Below, piece by piece: positions 1 through 7,100 of a stretch of 24,810 nt of DNA. The notes under the pieces were generated by a model. It ran no database searches, had not been told where the DNA came from, and worked only from the letters and a program-made list of their open reading frames with translations. The DNA comes from Pelomonas sp041914785 (GTDB lineage: Bacteria; Pseudomonadota; Gammaproteobacteria; Burkholderiales; Burkholderiaceae_C): contig JAYSCT010000072.1 of NCBI GenBank assembly GCA_041914785.1, forward strand, positions 1 through 24,810, in the 5' to 3' direction. Each line of letters starts with the position of its first letter. Position 1 is the first letter of the stretch. Made by a program: the position numbers and the translations under genes.

Positions 1-45
<45 letters not shown>

Positions 46-60
46 TTTCAGGAGCCTCGC

Positions 61-88
61 AGTATAGCCCGGTTTTTCGGGCTCACAA
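61..88 (-). promoter_or_regulatory. Promoter of the tRNA-Leu gene
   Basis: On the minus strand a -35-like TTGTGA (88-83) is followed after 16 bases by a good -10, TATACT (66-61). The predicted start is near base 54, about 9 bases before the tRNA 5' end at 45. The stretch after the -10 is G+C rich, as in stable-RNA promoters under stringent control (family knowledge). The spacer contains a 6-bp dyad (AGCCCG/CGGGCT, 66-83) that could also serve as the 3' end signal of the upstream dehydrogenase operon, but it has no T-run. Confidence 0.5.
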
Positions 89-97
89 GGAATTTCT

Positions 98-1618
98 TCA
101 AATATCGAACTTGACGCCCTGGGCCAGCGGCAACTCGCTGGAGTAGTTCACCGTGTTGGTCGTGCGGCGCATGTAGGCCTTCCACGCGTCCGAACCGCTC
201 TCGCGGCCGCCGCCGGTTTCCTTCTCGCCGCCAAACGCACCGCCGATCTCCGCACCGGACGTGCCGATGTTGACGTTGGCAATGCCACAGTCGCTGCCCG
301 CGGCACTCATGAAGGCCTCGGCCTCGCGAAGGTCCGTCGTGAAGATGGCCGACGACAGGCCTTGCGGCACACCGTTCTGCAGCGCGATGGCCTCGTCCAG
401 CGTCGAGTACTTCAGCGTGTAGAGGATGGGCGCGAAGGTCTCGTGGCAGACGACCTCGGTCTGCGCCGGCATGCGCACCAGCGCCGGCTGGGCGTAGTAC
501 GCGTCGGGGAAGCGGTCGGCCAGCGCACGCTCGCCGCCGGACACCTGGCCGCCCTGCTCGCGGGCCGCCTTCAACGCGGCCTGCATCGCGTCGAACGCCT
601 GCGCGTCGATCAGCGGGCCGATCAGCGTGCCCGCCTCCACCGGCGAGCCGATCGGCAGCTGCGCGCGGGCGCGGTCCAGGCGCTCGACGAGCGCGTCGTG
701 GATGCTCTCGTGCGCGATGACGCGCCGCGTCGTCGTGCAGCGCTGGCCGGCCGTGCCGTAGGCACCGAACAGGATGCCGCGCACGGCCAGTTCGAGGTCG
801 GCGCTGGGCGTCACGATGATGGCGTTGTTGCCGCCCAGTTCCAGCAGGCAGCGGCCGAAGCGCGCCGCCACGCGCGTGCCGACGGCGCGGCCCATGCGGG
901 TGGAGCCGGTGGCACTGACGAGAGCCACACGGGCGTCGTCCACCATCGCTTCACCGGCATCGGCGCGGCCGATGACCAGCTCGGACAGGCCGTCTGGCGC
1001 CTGGTTGCCGGCAGCGCGATAGGCCTTCACGGCGCGCTCGAACAGCGCCTGCGTGGCCAGCGCGGTCAGCGGCGTCTTCTCGCTGGGCTTCCACACACAG
1101 GCATCACCCGCCACCAGCGCCAGCGCCGAGTTCCAGGCCCACACGGCGACGGGGAAGTTGAACGCCGAGATGATGCCCACGACACCCAGCGGCAGCCACT
1201 GCTCCATCATGCGGTGGCCGGGGCGCTCGCTGGCGATGGTCAGGCCGTGCAGTTGGCGCGACAGACCGACGGCGAACTCGCAGATGTCGATCATTTCCTG
1301 GACTTCGCCCAGGCCTTCGCTCGTCACCTTGCCGGCTTCGATGGACACCAGCTGCGCCAGCTGCGCCTTGTGCGCGCGCAGCTCCTCGCCGAACAGGCGC
1401 ACGAGCTCGCCGCGCTTCGGGGCGGGCACGACGCGCCAGGCCTTGAACGCTTCGTGAGCGCGGCCGACGGCGGCCTGCATGTCGGCGGCGGTGGCGGTGG
1501 GCAGTTGGGCGAGCACGCTGCCGTCGATGGGCGAGCGCACGGTCAGGTCGCCGGAGGGCGGCAGATGGACGCCGAGCGCGTCGAGAACAGAAAGGGTTGC
1601 TTGCTTCATGGCGAACAT
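98..1618 (-). CDS. amaB: L-aminoadipate-semialdehyde / piperideine-6-carboxylate dehydrogenase (ALDH7 family)
   Basis: An aldehyde dehydrogenase of 506 residues that oxidises alpha-aminoadipate semialdehyde (in equilibrium with piperideine-6-carboxylate) to alpha-aminoadipate with NAD+, in the cytoplasm. Counting from the first ATG, the active site shows Asn154 in FNFP, the general base Glu260 in LLELGG and the nucleophile Cys294 in GQRCTT. The C-terminal block around residues 452-506 (TSGAEIGGAFGGEK, GGGRESGSDAWK, LPLAQGVKF) is the signature of the antiquitin/ALDH7 subfamily, which supports this substrate over a generic ALDH. Two ATGs lie three codons apart. The one at 1618 has GAGG only 3 bases upstream and follows the neighbouring stop codon by 5 bases, suggesting translational coupling; 1609 (503 residues) is possible. 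It forms an operon with the saccharopine-dehydrogenase-like gene upstream, consistent with lysine catabolism. The symbol follows the Pseudomonas gene of this function and is an inference. Confidence 0.9.
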   Translation of the reverse strand: MFAMKQATLSVLDALGVHLPPSGDLTVRSPIDGSVLAQLPTATAADMQAAVGRAHEAFKAWRVVPAPKRGELVRLFGEELRAHKAQLAQLVSIEAGKVTSEGLGEVQEMIDICEFAVGLSRQLHGLTIASERPGHRMMEQWLPLGVVGIISAFNFPVAVWAWNSALALVAGDACVWKPSEKTPLTALATQALFERAVKAYRAAGNQAPDGLSELVIGRADAGEAMVDDARVALVSATGSTRMGRAVGTRVAARFGRCLLELGGNNAIIVTPSADLELAVRGILFGAYGTAGQRCTTTRRVIAHESIHDALVERLDRARAQLPIGSPVEAGTLIGPLIDAQAFDAMQAALKAAREQGGQVSGGERALADRFPDAYYAQPALVRMPAQTEVVCHETFAPILYTLKYSTLDEAIALQNGVPQGLSSAIFTTDLREAEAFMSAAGSDCGIANVNIGTSGAEIGGAFGGEKETGGGRESGSDAWKAYMRRTTNTVNYSSELPLAQGVKFDI

Positions 1619-1623
1619 TGTCC

Positions 1624-2718
1624 TCACGAGATCGATTCGACCTGACGCGATTGCTGATACGCCGAGCCGAAGCGGTTGGCGAGGAAGTCGGGCAGCGCGA
1701 CCTGCTCCTGGCGCACGAAGCCGCTCTGCGGCAGCTTGCCTTCGCGGAACAAGTCCACCGCGGCGCAGATGCCGGCGGCCGTCGTGATCTGGATGGCGGA
1801 CAGCGGCTGCGCGCCATCGCGCGTGGCGAAGATCTTGCGCGCGAACACCTCCTGCAGCAGCACGCCGTTCTTCATGCCCGACACGGTGACGAAGACGAGC
1901 ACCACGTCCTGCATCGTCGCCGGCATGCTCTTGCGCATGATGTCCTTCAGGTTGCCCTGGTCGCTCTTCAGGCCCAGGTCGCCCAGCAGGAACTGCATCA
2001 GGTCGCGGTGGCCGGGGTAGCGCACGGTCTTGTAGTCGAGGTTGCGCACCTTGCCCGCCCAGGTCTCGCACAGCGTGCCCAGGCCGCCGGAGGTGTTGAA
2101 GGCCTCGTACTCGGTGCCGTCCAGGCTGAAGTGCTCCAGGCCCTCCAGCGGCAGCGCGGCGATGGTCTCGCCCTCGTGGATGGCCTCGCAGGGATGGCAG
2201 TACTCGTTGATGAGCCCGTCGACCGACCAGGTCAGGTTGTACTTCAGCGCATTGGTCGGGAAGGCCGGCAGCGCGCCGACGCGCATCTGCACGTCGCGCA
2301 CCGAGTCGAAGCCGCTGGCCAGGTGGTGGGCCACGATGCCGATGAAGCCCGGGGCCAGGCCGCACTGCGGCATGAAGGCGGTGCGGGCGCCCTTGGCCAT
2401 GTCCTTGATGGCCCTGGTGGCGGCCACGTCCTCGGTCAGGTCGAAGTAGTGGCAGCCGCACTCCAGCGCCAGCTCGGCCGCGGTGATGGCCAGGTGGTAG
2501 GGCAGCGCGTTGACGACCGCGTCCTTGCCGCGCAGCTGGGCGGCCAGCGCGCCGCGGTTGTCGCTGTCGACCTCCGCCGTGGCGATGCCCTCATCGGCCA
2601 GCACCTTCAGGTAGCCGGCGTTCTTGTCGAGCACGGTGACCTGGTAGTCGCCGGTGGCGTGCAGCAGGCGGGCGATGGTCTGGCCGATGTGGCCGGCGCC
2701 GAGCAGGGCGATCTTCAT
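1624..2718 (-). CDS. Saccharopine dehydrogenase-family protein, possibly lysine 6-dehydrogenase
   Basis: A 364-residue NAD(P)-dependent oxidoreductase. The N-terminus carries a Rossmann motif (LGAGHIGQTIARLL, about residues 5-18), and the remainder matches the saccharopine dehydrogenase C-terminal catalytic fold (PQCGLAPGF near 205-215 bases upstream of the middle, TSGGLGTL, VRYPGHRD). It is a stand-alone single enzyme, not fused to a lysine-ketoglutarate reductase domain. Two functions fit: saccharopine oxidation to glutamate plus aminoadipate semialdehyde, or direct oxidative deamination of lysine to the same semialdehyde, as in lysine 6-dehydrogenase, a homologue of similar size. Either would feed the ALDH7 encoded 5 bases downstream. 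No lysine-ketoglutarate reductase gene is visible here, which slightly favours lysine 6-dehydrogenase, but that gene may be elsewhere. A GGAG lies 6 bases before the ATG at 2718. Confidence 0.85.
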   Translation of the reverse strand: MKIALLGAGHIGQTIARLLHATGDYQVTVLDKNAGYLKVLADEGIATAEVDSDNRGALAAQLRGKDAVVNALPYHLAITAAELALECGCHYFDLTEDVAATRAIKDMAKGARTAFMPQCGLAPGFIGIVAHHLASGFDSVRDVQMRVGALPAFPTNALKYNLTWSVDGLINEYCHPCEAIHEGETIAALPLEGLEHFSLDGTEYEAFNTSGGLGTLCETWAGKVRNLDYKTVRYPGHRDLMQFLLGDLGLKSDQGNLKDIMRKSMPATMQDVVLVFVTVSGMKNGVLLQEVFARKIFATRDGAQPLSAIQITTAAGICAAVDLFREGKLPQSGFVRQEQVALPDFLANRFGSAYQQSRQVESIS

Positions 2719-2751
2719 GAGGGGCTCCAGGCTGTGTTTGCGTTGGGCCGC

Positions 2752-2816
2752 ACTCTAGGCAGAGGTGATGACGAAAGAAAGCGATGTTCCGACGAAAGCA
2801 ATTGCGTATTCGTCGG
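2752..2816. promoter_or_regulatory. Divergent control region with Lrp-type operator candidate
   Basis: The 120-base gap between the dehydrogenase operon and the Lrp-family gene holds a perfect 8-bp inverted repeat CCGACGAA-N12-TTCGTCGG (2789-2816), with a second palindrome GCAATTGC (2798-2805) inside its spacer. The octamer GACGAAAG occurs twice, at 2770-2777 and 2791-2798, 21 bases or two helical turns apart, as expected for a multimeric Lrp-family regulator bound along one face. A -10-like TAGAGT for the minus-strand operon lies at 2757-2752, so a protein bound at 2770-2816 would cover its upstream element. On the plus strand TTGCGT (2802-2807), a 17-base spacer and GATGAT (2825-2830) could serve the regulator gene. 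Operator function is inferred from position and symmetry. Confidence 0.5.
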
Positions 2817-2838
2817 ATCGTCGCGATGATTCGCCGTT

Positions 2839-3303
2839 ATGGATGAATCACGGGTAAATCCGCCCTCCTCGACCGACGACCTGGACCGCCGCCTGATCTT
2901 GCTGCTGCAGGCCAATGCGCGCGACAGCACGGCCACGCTGGCGCGCAAGCTGGGCGTGGCGCGCACCACCGTCGTCGCCCGGCTGGCGCGGCTGGAGGCC
3001 AGCGGGCGCGTCGTCGGCTACACGGCGCGGCTGGGTGGCGACGAAGCCGGGCGCAGCGTGCAGGCCTTCGTCGGCATCACGGTCAGCCCCAAGGCCGGGC
3101 GCGAGGTGGTGAAGCGCCTATCAGAACTGCCGGAGCTGCGCCAGCTCGCCAGCGTGAGCGGTGAATTCGACTACATGGCGCTGCTGCGCGCCGACACTAC
3201 GGCCCGGCTCGACGCGCTGCTCGACGAGATCGGCGACATCGACGGCGTGCTGCGCACCAACAGTTCGGTGGTCCTCGCGCTGCGCGTGGACCGACAGACC
3301 TAG
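2839..3303 (+). CDS. Lrp/AsnC family transcriptional regulator
   Basis: A 154-residue Lrp/AsnC regulator. Residues 13-60 form the AsnC-type winged helix-turn-helix (DLDRRLILLLQANARDS, then LARKLGVARTTVVARLARLEASG). The remainder is the RAM ligand-binding and oligomerisation domain (VQAFVGITV, SVSGEFDYMALLRAD, LDEIGDIDGV). It is transcribed divergently from the lysine-catabolism genes, so it probably senses lysine or a downstream metabolite and controls them and itself; the effector is inferred. The ATG at 2839 has no Shine-Dalgarno, while a GATGAT hexamer ends 8 bases upstream, so the mRNA may be leaderless. Confidence 0.9.
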   Translation: MDESRVNPPSSTDDLDRRLILLLQANARDSTATLARKLGVARTTVVARLARLEASGRVVGYTARLGGDEAGRSVQAFVGITVSPKAGREVVKRLSELPELRQLASVSGEFDYMALLRADTTARLDALLDEIGDIDGVLRTNSSVVLALRVDRQT

Positions 3304-3322
3304 CCTCACGGAGATTCCCGAC

Positions 3323-3892
3323 ATGACCTGGTTGGCCCTCGGCCTTGCGCTCTTCCTCGGCATCCACCTGACCCGCGCCGTCGCGCCGCGCTGGCGCGAG
3401 GCCCGCATCGCCCGGCTGGGCGCGATGGGCTGGAAGGGCTTCTACACGGTGGTCTCGCTGACCGGCTTCGTGCTGATCCTGTGGGGCTACTCGCTGGCGC
3501 GCCAGCAGCCCGTCGTGCTGTGGCCGGCCGTCCGCGGCATGAACCACGGTGCCGCGGCGCTGATGCTGGTGGCCATGGTGCTGATGGCCGCGGCCTACGT
3601 GCCGCGCAACCACTTCAAGGCCAAGCTGCAGCACCCGATGACGCTGTCGGTGAAGGTCTGGGCGTTCGCCCACCTGATCGCCAACAACACGCTGGCCGAC
3701 GTGATGCTGTTCGGCAGCTTCCTGGTCTGGTCCATCCTCGTGTTCCGCGCCGCGCGGCGCCGGCCGGCGCCGGCCACCGCGGCACCGACGGTGGCCGGTA
3801 CCGCGGCCACCGTCGTCGCGGGCATCGCGCTGTGGGCCTTCTTCGCGTTCTGGGCGCACGCGGCCTGGCTGGGCATCGCGCCGCTGGGCTGA
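3323..3892 (+). CDS. NnrU family integral membrane protein
   Basis: A 189-residue polytopic membrane protein with about five hydrophobic segments (roughly residues 1-19, 41-59, 74-93, 113-141 and 157-180). The blocks HPMTLSVKVWAFAHL and NNTLADVMLFGSFLVW are characteristic of the NnrU family, named for a gene near nitrite/nitric oxide reductase loci in rhizobia and related to the isoprenoid-pathway enzyme family containing 15-cis-zeta-carotene isomerase. The biochemical role in bacteria without carotenoid or denitrification genes nearby is unknown, and none are visible here. GGAG lies 9 bases before the ATG at 3323, 19 bases after the Lrp-family stop, so co-transcription with the regulator is possible. 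Confidence 0.85.
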   Translation: MTWLALGLALFLGIHLTRAVAPRWREARIARLGAMGWKGFYTVVSLTGFVLILWGYSLARQQPVVLWPAVRGMNHGAAALMLVAMVLMAAAYVPRNHFKAKLQHPMTLSVKVWAFAHLIANNTLADVMLFGSFLVWSILVFRAARRRPAPATAAPTVAGTAATVVAGIALWAFFAFWAHAAWLGIAPLG

Positions 3893-3980
3893 CGTCCTTC
3901 AACATGGGGATCGCCGGGGCCGGCGAGCTTGTTCGCGCCTGCGCCGGCGGGCCATCATCCGTCGATCACAGGAGACGACC

Positions 3981-6227
3981 ATGGCCACCAAGACCCGCAA
4001 GCCTGCAGCCCCCGCGAAGACCGCCGCCAAGAAGCCGGCCGCGAACACCACCCCCACGCCCAAGCTCGACGCCCGCCCCGACCGGCTGGACCTGCGCGAC
4101 CTGATGTACCGCGCACCGCTGCGCTCGCTGCCCGCGCGCTGGCCGCTGGACGCCGACCTGAAGAAGTTGCTGCCGGCCTACGTGAAGTCGGGCCGCATCC
4201 TGAACCAGGGCAACGAGGGCGCCTGCACCGGCTTCGGCCTGGCCTGCGTGACCAACTACCTGTACTGGCTGCGTCATCTCGGCGCGCCGCGCAGCCAGAT
4301 GCCCGACCCGGTCAGCCCGCGCATGTTCTACGAGCTGGCCAAGCTCTACGACGAGTGGCCCGGCCAGGACTACGAAGGCTCCTCCTGCCGCGGCGCGCTC
4401 AAGGGCTGGCACAAGCACGGCGTGTGCTCGTCCACGCTGTGGCCCTACCCGCTGGACGACACCGGCGCCGGCGTCTTCCAGCGGCCCCTCGCCGGCTGGG
4501 ACGAGGACGCCACGCGCCGCCCGCTGGGCGTGTACTACCGCGTCGAGAAGAAGAGCGTCGTCGACATGCAGTCGGCCATCTACGAGATCGGCGCCGTCTA
4601 CGTGTCGGCCGACGTGCACGACGGCTGGGCGCTGGACCCGGCGCCCCTGCCCGCCAGCCACGACAAGCTGCCCCGCATCGCACGCATGACGCAGAAGACC
4701 GGCGGCCACGCGTTCGCGCTGGTGGGCTTCAACGAGCGCGGCTTCGTCGTGCAGAACAGCTGGGGCACCGACTGGGGCGCCAGCGGCTTCGCCGTGCTGC
4801 CGTATGAGGACTGGGTGACCAACGGCACCGACGCCTGGGCCGTCGCCTTGGGCGTGCCGCAGGACCTGTCGGACCTGACCTCGCGCCCGGCCCCGCCCGC
4901 CAAGGGCGCGAAGGGCGCCAAGGCCGCTGCCCGCGCCGCCGCCAGCGGCTTCCGCGTGATGGCCGGCCGCGGCCTGGCCGACGTGGCCGGCACGCTGTGC
5001 CAGGGCGACAACCCGCGCGACGACCCCTGGCCCGTCAGCCACACGTTCACGCACAAGCCCTACCAGCCACTGCGCACCGACGAGGCCTACACGCACACGC
5101 TGGTGTCGGGCAACGACGGGCAGCTGATGTCCACCGACTTCACGCGCGCCCGCAGCGACCGCACGGGGCTGGCGCGCGAGATCGTCGTCGAGCGCCCGAC
5201 CGCCTGGTTCAAGGGCAGCAAGGACAAGACCGTCAAGCTCGCGATCTACGCGCACGGCGGGCTGAACTCCGAGCTGGCCTCCGTCCAGCGCATCCGCGTG
5301 ATGGCGCCCTACTTCCTGGCCAATGGCATCTACCCGCTGTTCTTCACGTGGAAGACCGGCCCGGTGGAGACGCTGAAGGACATGCTGGAGGACCTGAAGC
5401 ACCGCGTCATCGCCGGCGACCGCAGCGAGGGCTGGCTGGACCGCCTGCGCGAGGCCGCTGCCGAGGCCAAGGACCGCGCCATCGAGGCCGTGGGCCGGCA
5501 GTTCGCGCGCGGCATCTGGAGCGAGATGCGCGAGAACGCCGCCGGCGGCGCCACCGACGACCATGTGCTGGACCTGGCCGCCGACATGCTGCGCGAACTG
5601 CGCGACACGCTGGCCAAGAGCGGCAAGACGCTGGAGATCCACCTCATCGGCCACTCGGCCGGCTCCATCCTGCTGGGCCACCTGCTGGGCCGCCTGGCCG
5701 GCCCGGCGCCGGTGCAGGCGGCCAGCTGCGAGCTGTACGCCGCGGCCTGCTCCAGCGGCTTCGCCGTGCAGCACTACGGCGCGGCGCAGCAGGCCGGCGT
5801 GCTGTCGCTGCAAACCCTGCGCCTGCATGTGCTGACCGACGCCAACGAACGCGCCGACGGCCTGCCCGACGCCGAGCGCGACATCTACGGCAAGTCGCTG
5901 CTGTACCTCGTGTCGCGCGCGCTGGACGACATCCGCAAGCAGCCGCTGCTGGGCATGGAGCGGGCGCTGATACCGGCAGACCCGATGTGGTCCGGCGACC
6001 AGTGGGCCACGCCCGCGCAGCAGGACATCCGGGCGTGGCTCAAGCTGTGGCCGGCCGGCGCGCTGCTGAACCGCGTGACGACGCCCAAGGTGCGCACCAC
6101 CAAGACCGGCGACCAGATCGCCGCCAGCCACGGCAGCTTCGACAACAACATCGACGTGCTGACCGGCACGCTGGAGCGCATTCGCGGTGCCGCGCTCGTC
6201 GCGCCGATGGAGTGGCTGGACTATTGA
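3981..6227 (+). CDS. Fusion of papain-like (C1) peptidase and alpha/beta hydrolase
   Basis: A 748-residue protein with two enzyme domains. Residues 1-30 are a Lys/Ala/Pro-rich tail with no signal peptide. Residues about 31-295 form a C1-type cysteine peptidase: Gln76 (oxyanion hole) and nucleophile Cys82 in NQGNEGACTGFGLA, His243 in GGHAFALVGF, and Asn259 in QNSWG. A second short Lys/Ala/Gly-rich linker (306-322) leads to an alpha/beta hydrolase: an oxyanion-type HGGLN (425-429), nucleophile elbow GHSAG with Ser559, and His717 in ASHGSFDNN as the likely catalytic His; Asp620 (HVLTD) is one candidate acid. Both active sites look intact. There is no prosegment of the eukaryotic papain type and no export signal, so action in the cytoplasm is likely. 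AGGAG lies 6 bases before the ATG. The substrate is unknown. Similar C1 domains occur in uncharacterised proteobacterial proteins; the role of the fusion is open. Confidence 0.85.
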   Translation: MATKTRKPAAPAKTAAKKPAANTTPTPKLDARPDRLDLRDLMYRAPLRSLPARWPLDADLKKLLPAYVKSGRILNQGNEGACTGFGLACVTNYLYWLRHLGAPRSQMPDPVSPRMFYELAKLYDEWPGQDYEGSSCRGALKGWHKHGVCSSTLWPYPLDDTGAGVFQRPLAGWDEDATRRPLGVYYRVEKKSVVDMQSAIYEIGAVYVSADVHDGWALDPAPLPASHDKLPRIARMTQKTGGHAFALVGFNERGFVVQNSWGTDWGASGFAVLPYEDWVTNGTDAWAVALGVPQDLSDLTSRPAPPAKGAKGAKAAARAAASGFRVMAGRGLADVAGTLCQGDNPRDDPWPVSHTFTHKPYQPLRTDEAYTHTLVSGNDGQLMSTDFTRARSDRTGLAREIVVERPTAWFKGSKDKTVKLAIYAHGGLNSELASVQRIRVMAPYFLANGIYPLFFTWKTGPVETLKDMLEDLKHRVIAGDRSEGWLDRLREAAAEAKDRAIEAVGRQFARGIWSEMRENAAGGATDDHVLDLAADMLRELRDTLAKSGKTLEIHLIGHSAGSILLGHLLGRLAGPAPVQAASCELYAAACSSGFAVQHYGAAQQAGVLSLQTLRLHVLTDANERADGLPDAERDIYGKSLLYLVSRALDDIRKQPLLGMERALIPADPMWSGDQWATPAQQDIRAWLKLWPAGALLNRVTTPKVRTTKTGDQIAASHGSFDNNIDVLTGTLERIRGAALVAPMEWLDY

Positions 6228-6249
6228 GGCGCCGGCATACTGCGCGGCC

Positions 6250-6648
6250 ATGCATCACCACCCCTCTAACGCCAACTTGCTGCGGATGGCCACCGTCGCG
6301 GCCGCACTGCTCGTCAGCGGCTGCAGCAGCGTCGACAAGCCCGCCGCGCCCGAGCCCGAGTTCGTCGTGCACGAGAACCTGCTCGCAGCCGGCCGGGTCG
6401 ACACGCAGGCGCTCGCCCGCATGACGGCCCACGTGGGGCCGGAGGGCCAGATCGTCTACCTGCACATGGCCCTGTGCTGCGACCAGTTCAACAAGGCCTA
6501 CGACGCCGACGGCCGCTACCTGTGCGCGCCGTCCGGCGGCTTCACGGGCCAGGGCGACGGCCGCTGCCCGGCGTGGATCCACCGGCTCCGGCCGCGCCCG
6601 CCGGACACGGCCGCCAGCAACCCCTGGCGTGTACGGGACACGCTGTAG
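6250..6648 (+). CDS. Small Cys-rich lipoprotein of unknown function
   Basis: A 132-residue predicted lipoprotein. The signal peptide ends in the lipobox LVSGC with the lipidated Cys at residue 25, after a hydrophobic segment at about 14-22. The mature part contains a conserved-looking core with four Cys (ALCCDQFNKAYDADGRYLCA, then GDGRCP). I recall a CCDQFN...CAP.GG.TG.GDG.CP pattern in a small domain of unknown function, but cannot confirm it here. The ATG at 6250 is preferred because it gives an n-region before the hydrophobic core; it has no Shine-Dalgarno, but CATACT (6236-6241) ends 8 bases before it. A later ATG at 6286 would leave the signal peptide without a charged n-region. It follows the peptidase-hydrolase gene by 22 bases; a functional link is only suggested by proximity. 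Confidence 0.7.
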   Translation: MHHHPSNANLLRMATVAAALLVSGCSSVDKPAAPEPEFVVHENLLAAGRVDTQALARMTAHVGPEGQIVYLHMALCCDQFNKAYDADGRYLCAPSGGFTGQGDGRCPAWIHRLRPRPPDTAASNPWRVRDTL

Positions 6649-6664
6649 CGGGACAATCCGGCGC

Positions 6665-7099
6665 ATGAAATACCTGCACACCATGGTCCGCGTCCATGAC
6701 CTGGACGCGTCGATGAAGTTCTACCGCGACGCGCTGGGCCTCGTCGAAGTCAAGCGCTCCGAGCACGAGGCCGGCCGCTTCACGCTGGTCTACCTGGCCG
6801 CGCCGGGCGACGAGGACGCCCAGGTCGAGCTGACCTACAACTGGCCCGACGCCGACGGCAAGGCGGAGGTCTACACCGGCGGCCGCAACTTCGGCCACCT
6901 CGCCTACGCGGTGGACGACATCTACGCCGCCTGCCAGAAGTTCGTCGACCACGGCGTGCTCATCAACCGCCCGCCGCGCGACGGCCGCATGGCCTTCGTG
7001 CGCTCGCCCGACGGCATCTCCATCGAGCTGCTGCAGCGCGGCCCCGCGCTGCCGCCGGCCGAGCCGTGGGCGTCCATGCCCAACACGGGCAGCTGGTAA
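6665..7099 (+). CDS. gloA: Lactoylglutathione lyase (glyoxalase I)
   Basis: A 144-residue cytoplasmic metalloenzyme that isomerises the methylglyoxal-glutathione hemithioacetal to S-lactoylglutathione. It is a short, single-VOC-module chain of E. coli length. The four metal ligands are visible at His5, Glu55 (QVELTYN), His78 (NFGHLAY) and Glu121 (SIELLQ), matching His5/Glu56/His74/Glu122 of E. coli GloA, so it belongs to the Ni/Co-activated class. The C-terminal tail PWASMPNTGSW is typical of proteobacterial GloA. The ATG at 6665 lacks a good Shine-Dalgarno; GACAAT ends 7 bases upstream. The stop codon lies 1 base from the stop of the convergent flavoprotein gene. Confidence 0.95.
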   Translation: MKYLHTMVRVHDLDASMKFYRDALGLVEVKRSEHEAGRFTLVYLAAPGDEDAQVELTYNWPDADGKAEVYTGGRNFGHLAYAVDDIYAACQKFVDHGVLINRPPRDGRMAFVRSPDGISIELLQRGPALPPAEPWASMPNTGSW

Positions 7100-7100
7100 G

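Noticed and set aside
66..83. AGCCCG/CGGGCT hairpin as a terminator of the aldehyde dehydrogenase gene
   Set aside because: The T-run is in the loop and not after the stem on either strand, and the dyad lies inside the tRNA promoter spacer. Termination is possible but unsupported.
98..2461. 787-residue minus-strand open frame covering the aldehyde dehydrogenase and beyond
   Set aside because: Only the part from 1618 down resembles a protein. The upstream part is the saccharopine-dehydrogenase-like gene read in the wrong frame, Arg/Gly-rich with no domain.
3893..3980. CGCCGG/CCGGCG self-complementary bases after the NnrU gene
   Set aside because: The loop would be only two bases and no T-run follows. 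This is ordinary G+C-rich palindromic noise.
3966..6251. 761-residue minus-strand frame opposite the peptidase-hydrolase gene
   Set aside because: Composition is a G+C-rich antisense shadow (Arg, Ala, Gly, His, Val) with no motif. The plus strand has two complete catalytic sites and a ribosome site.
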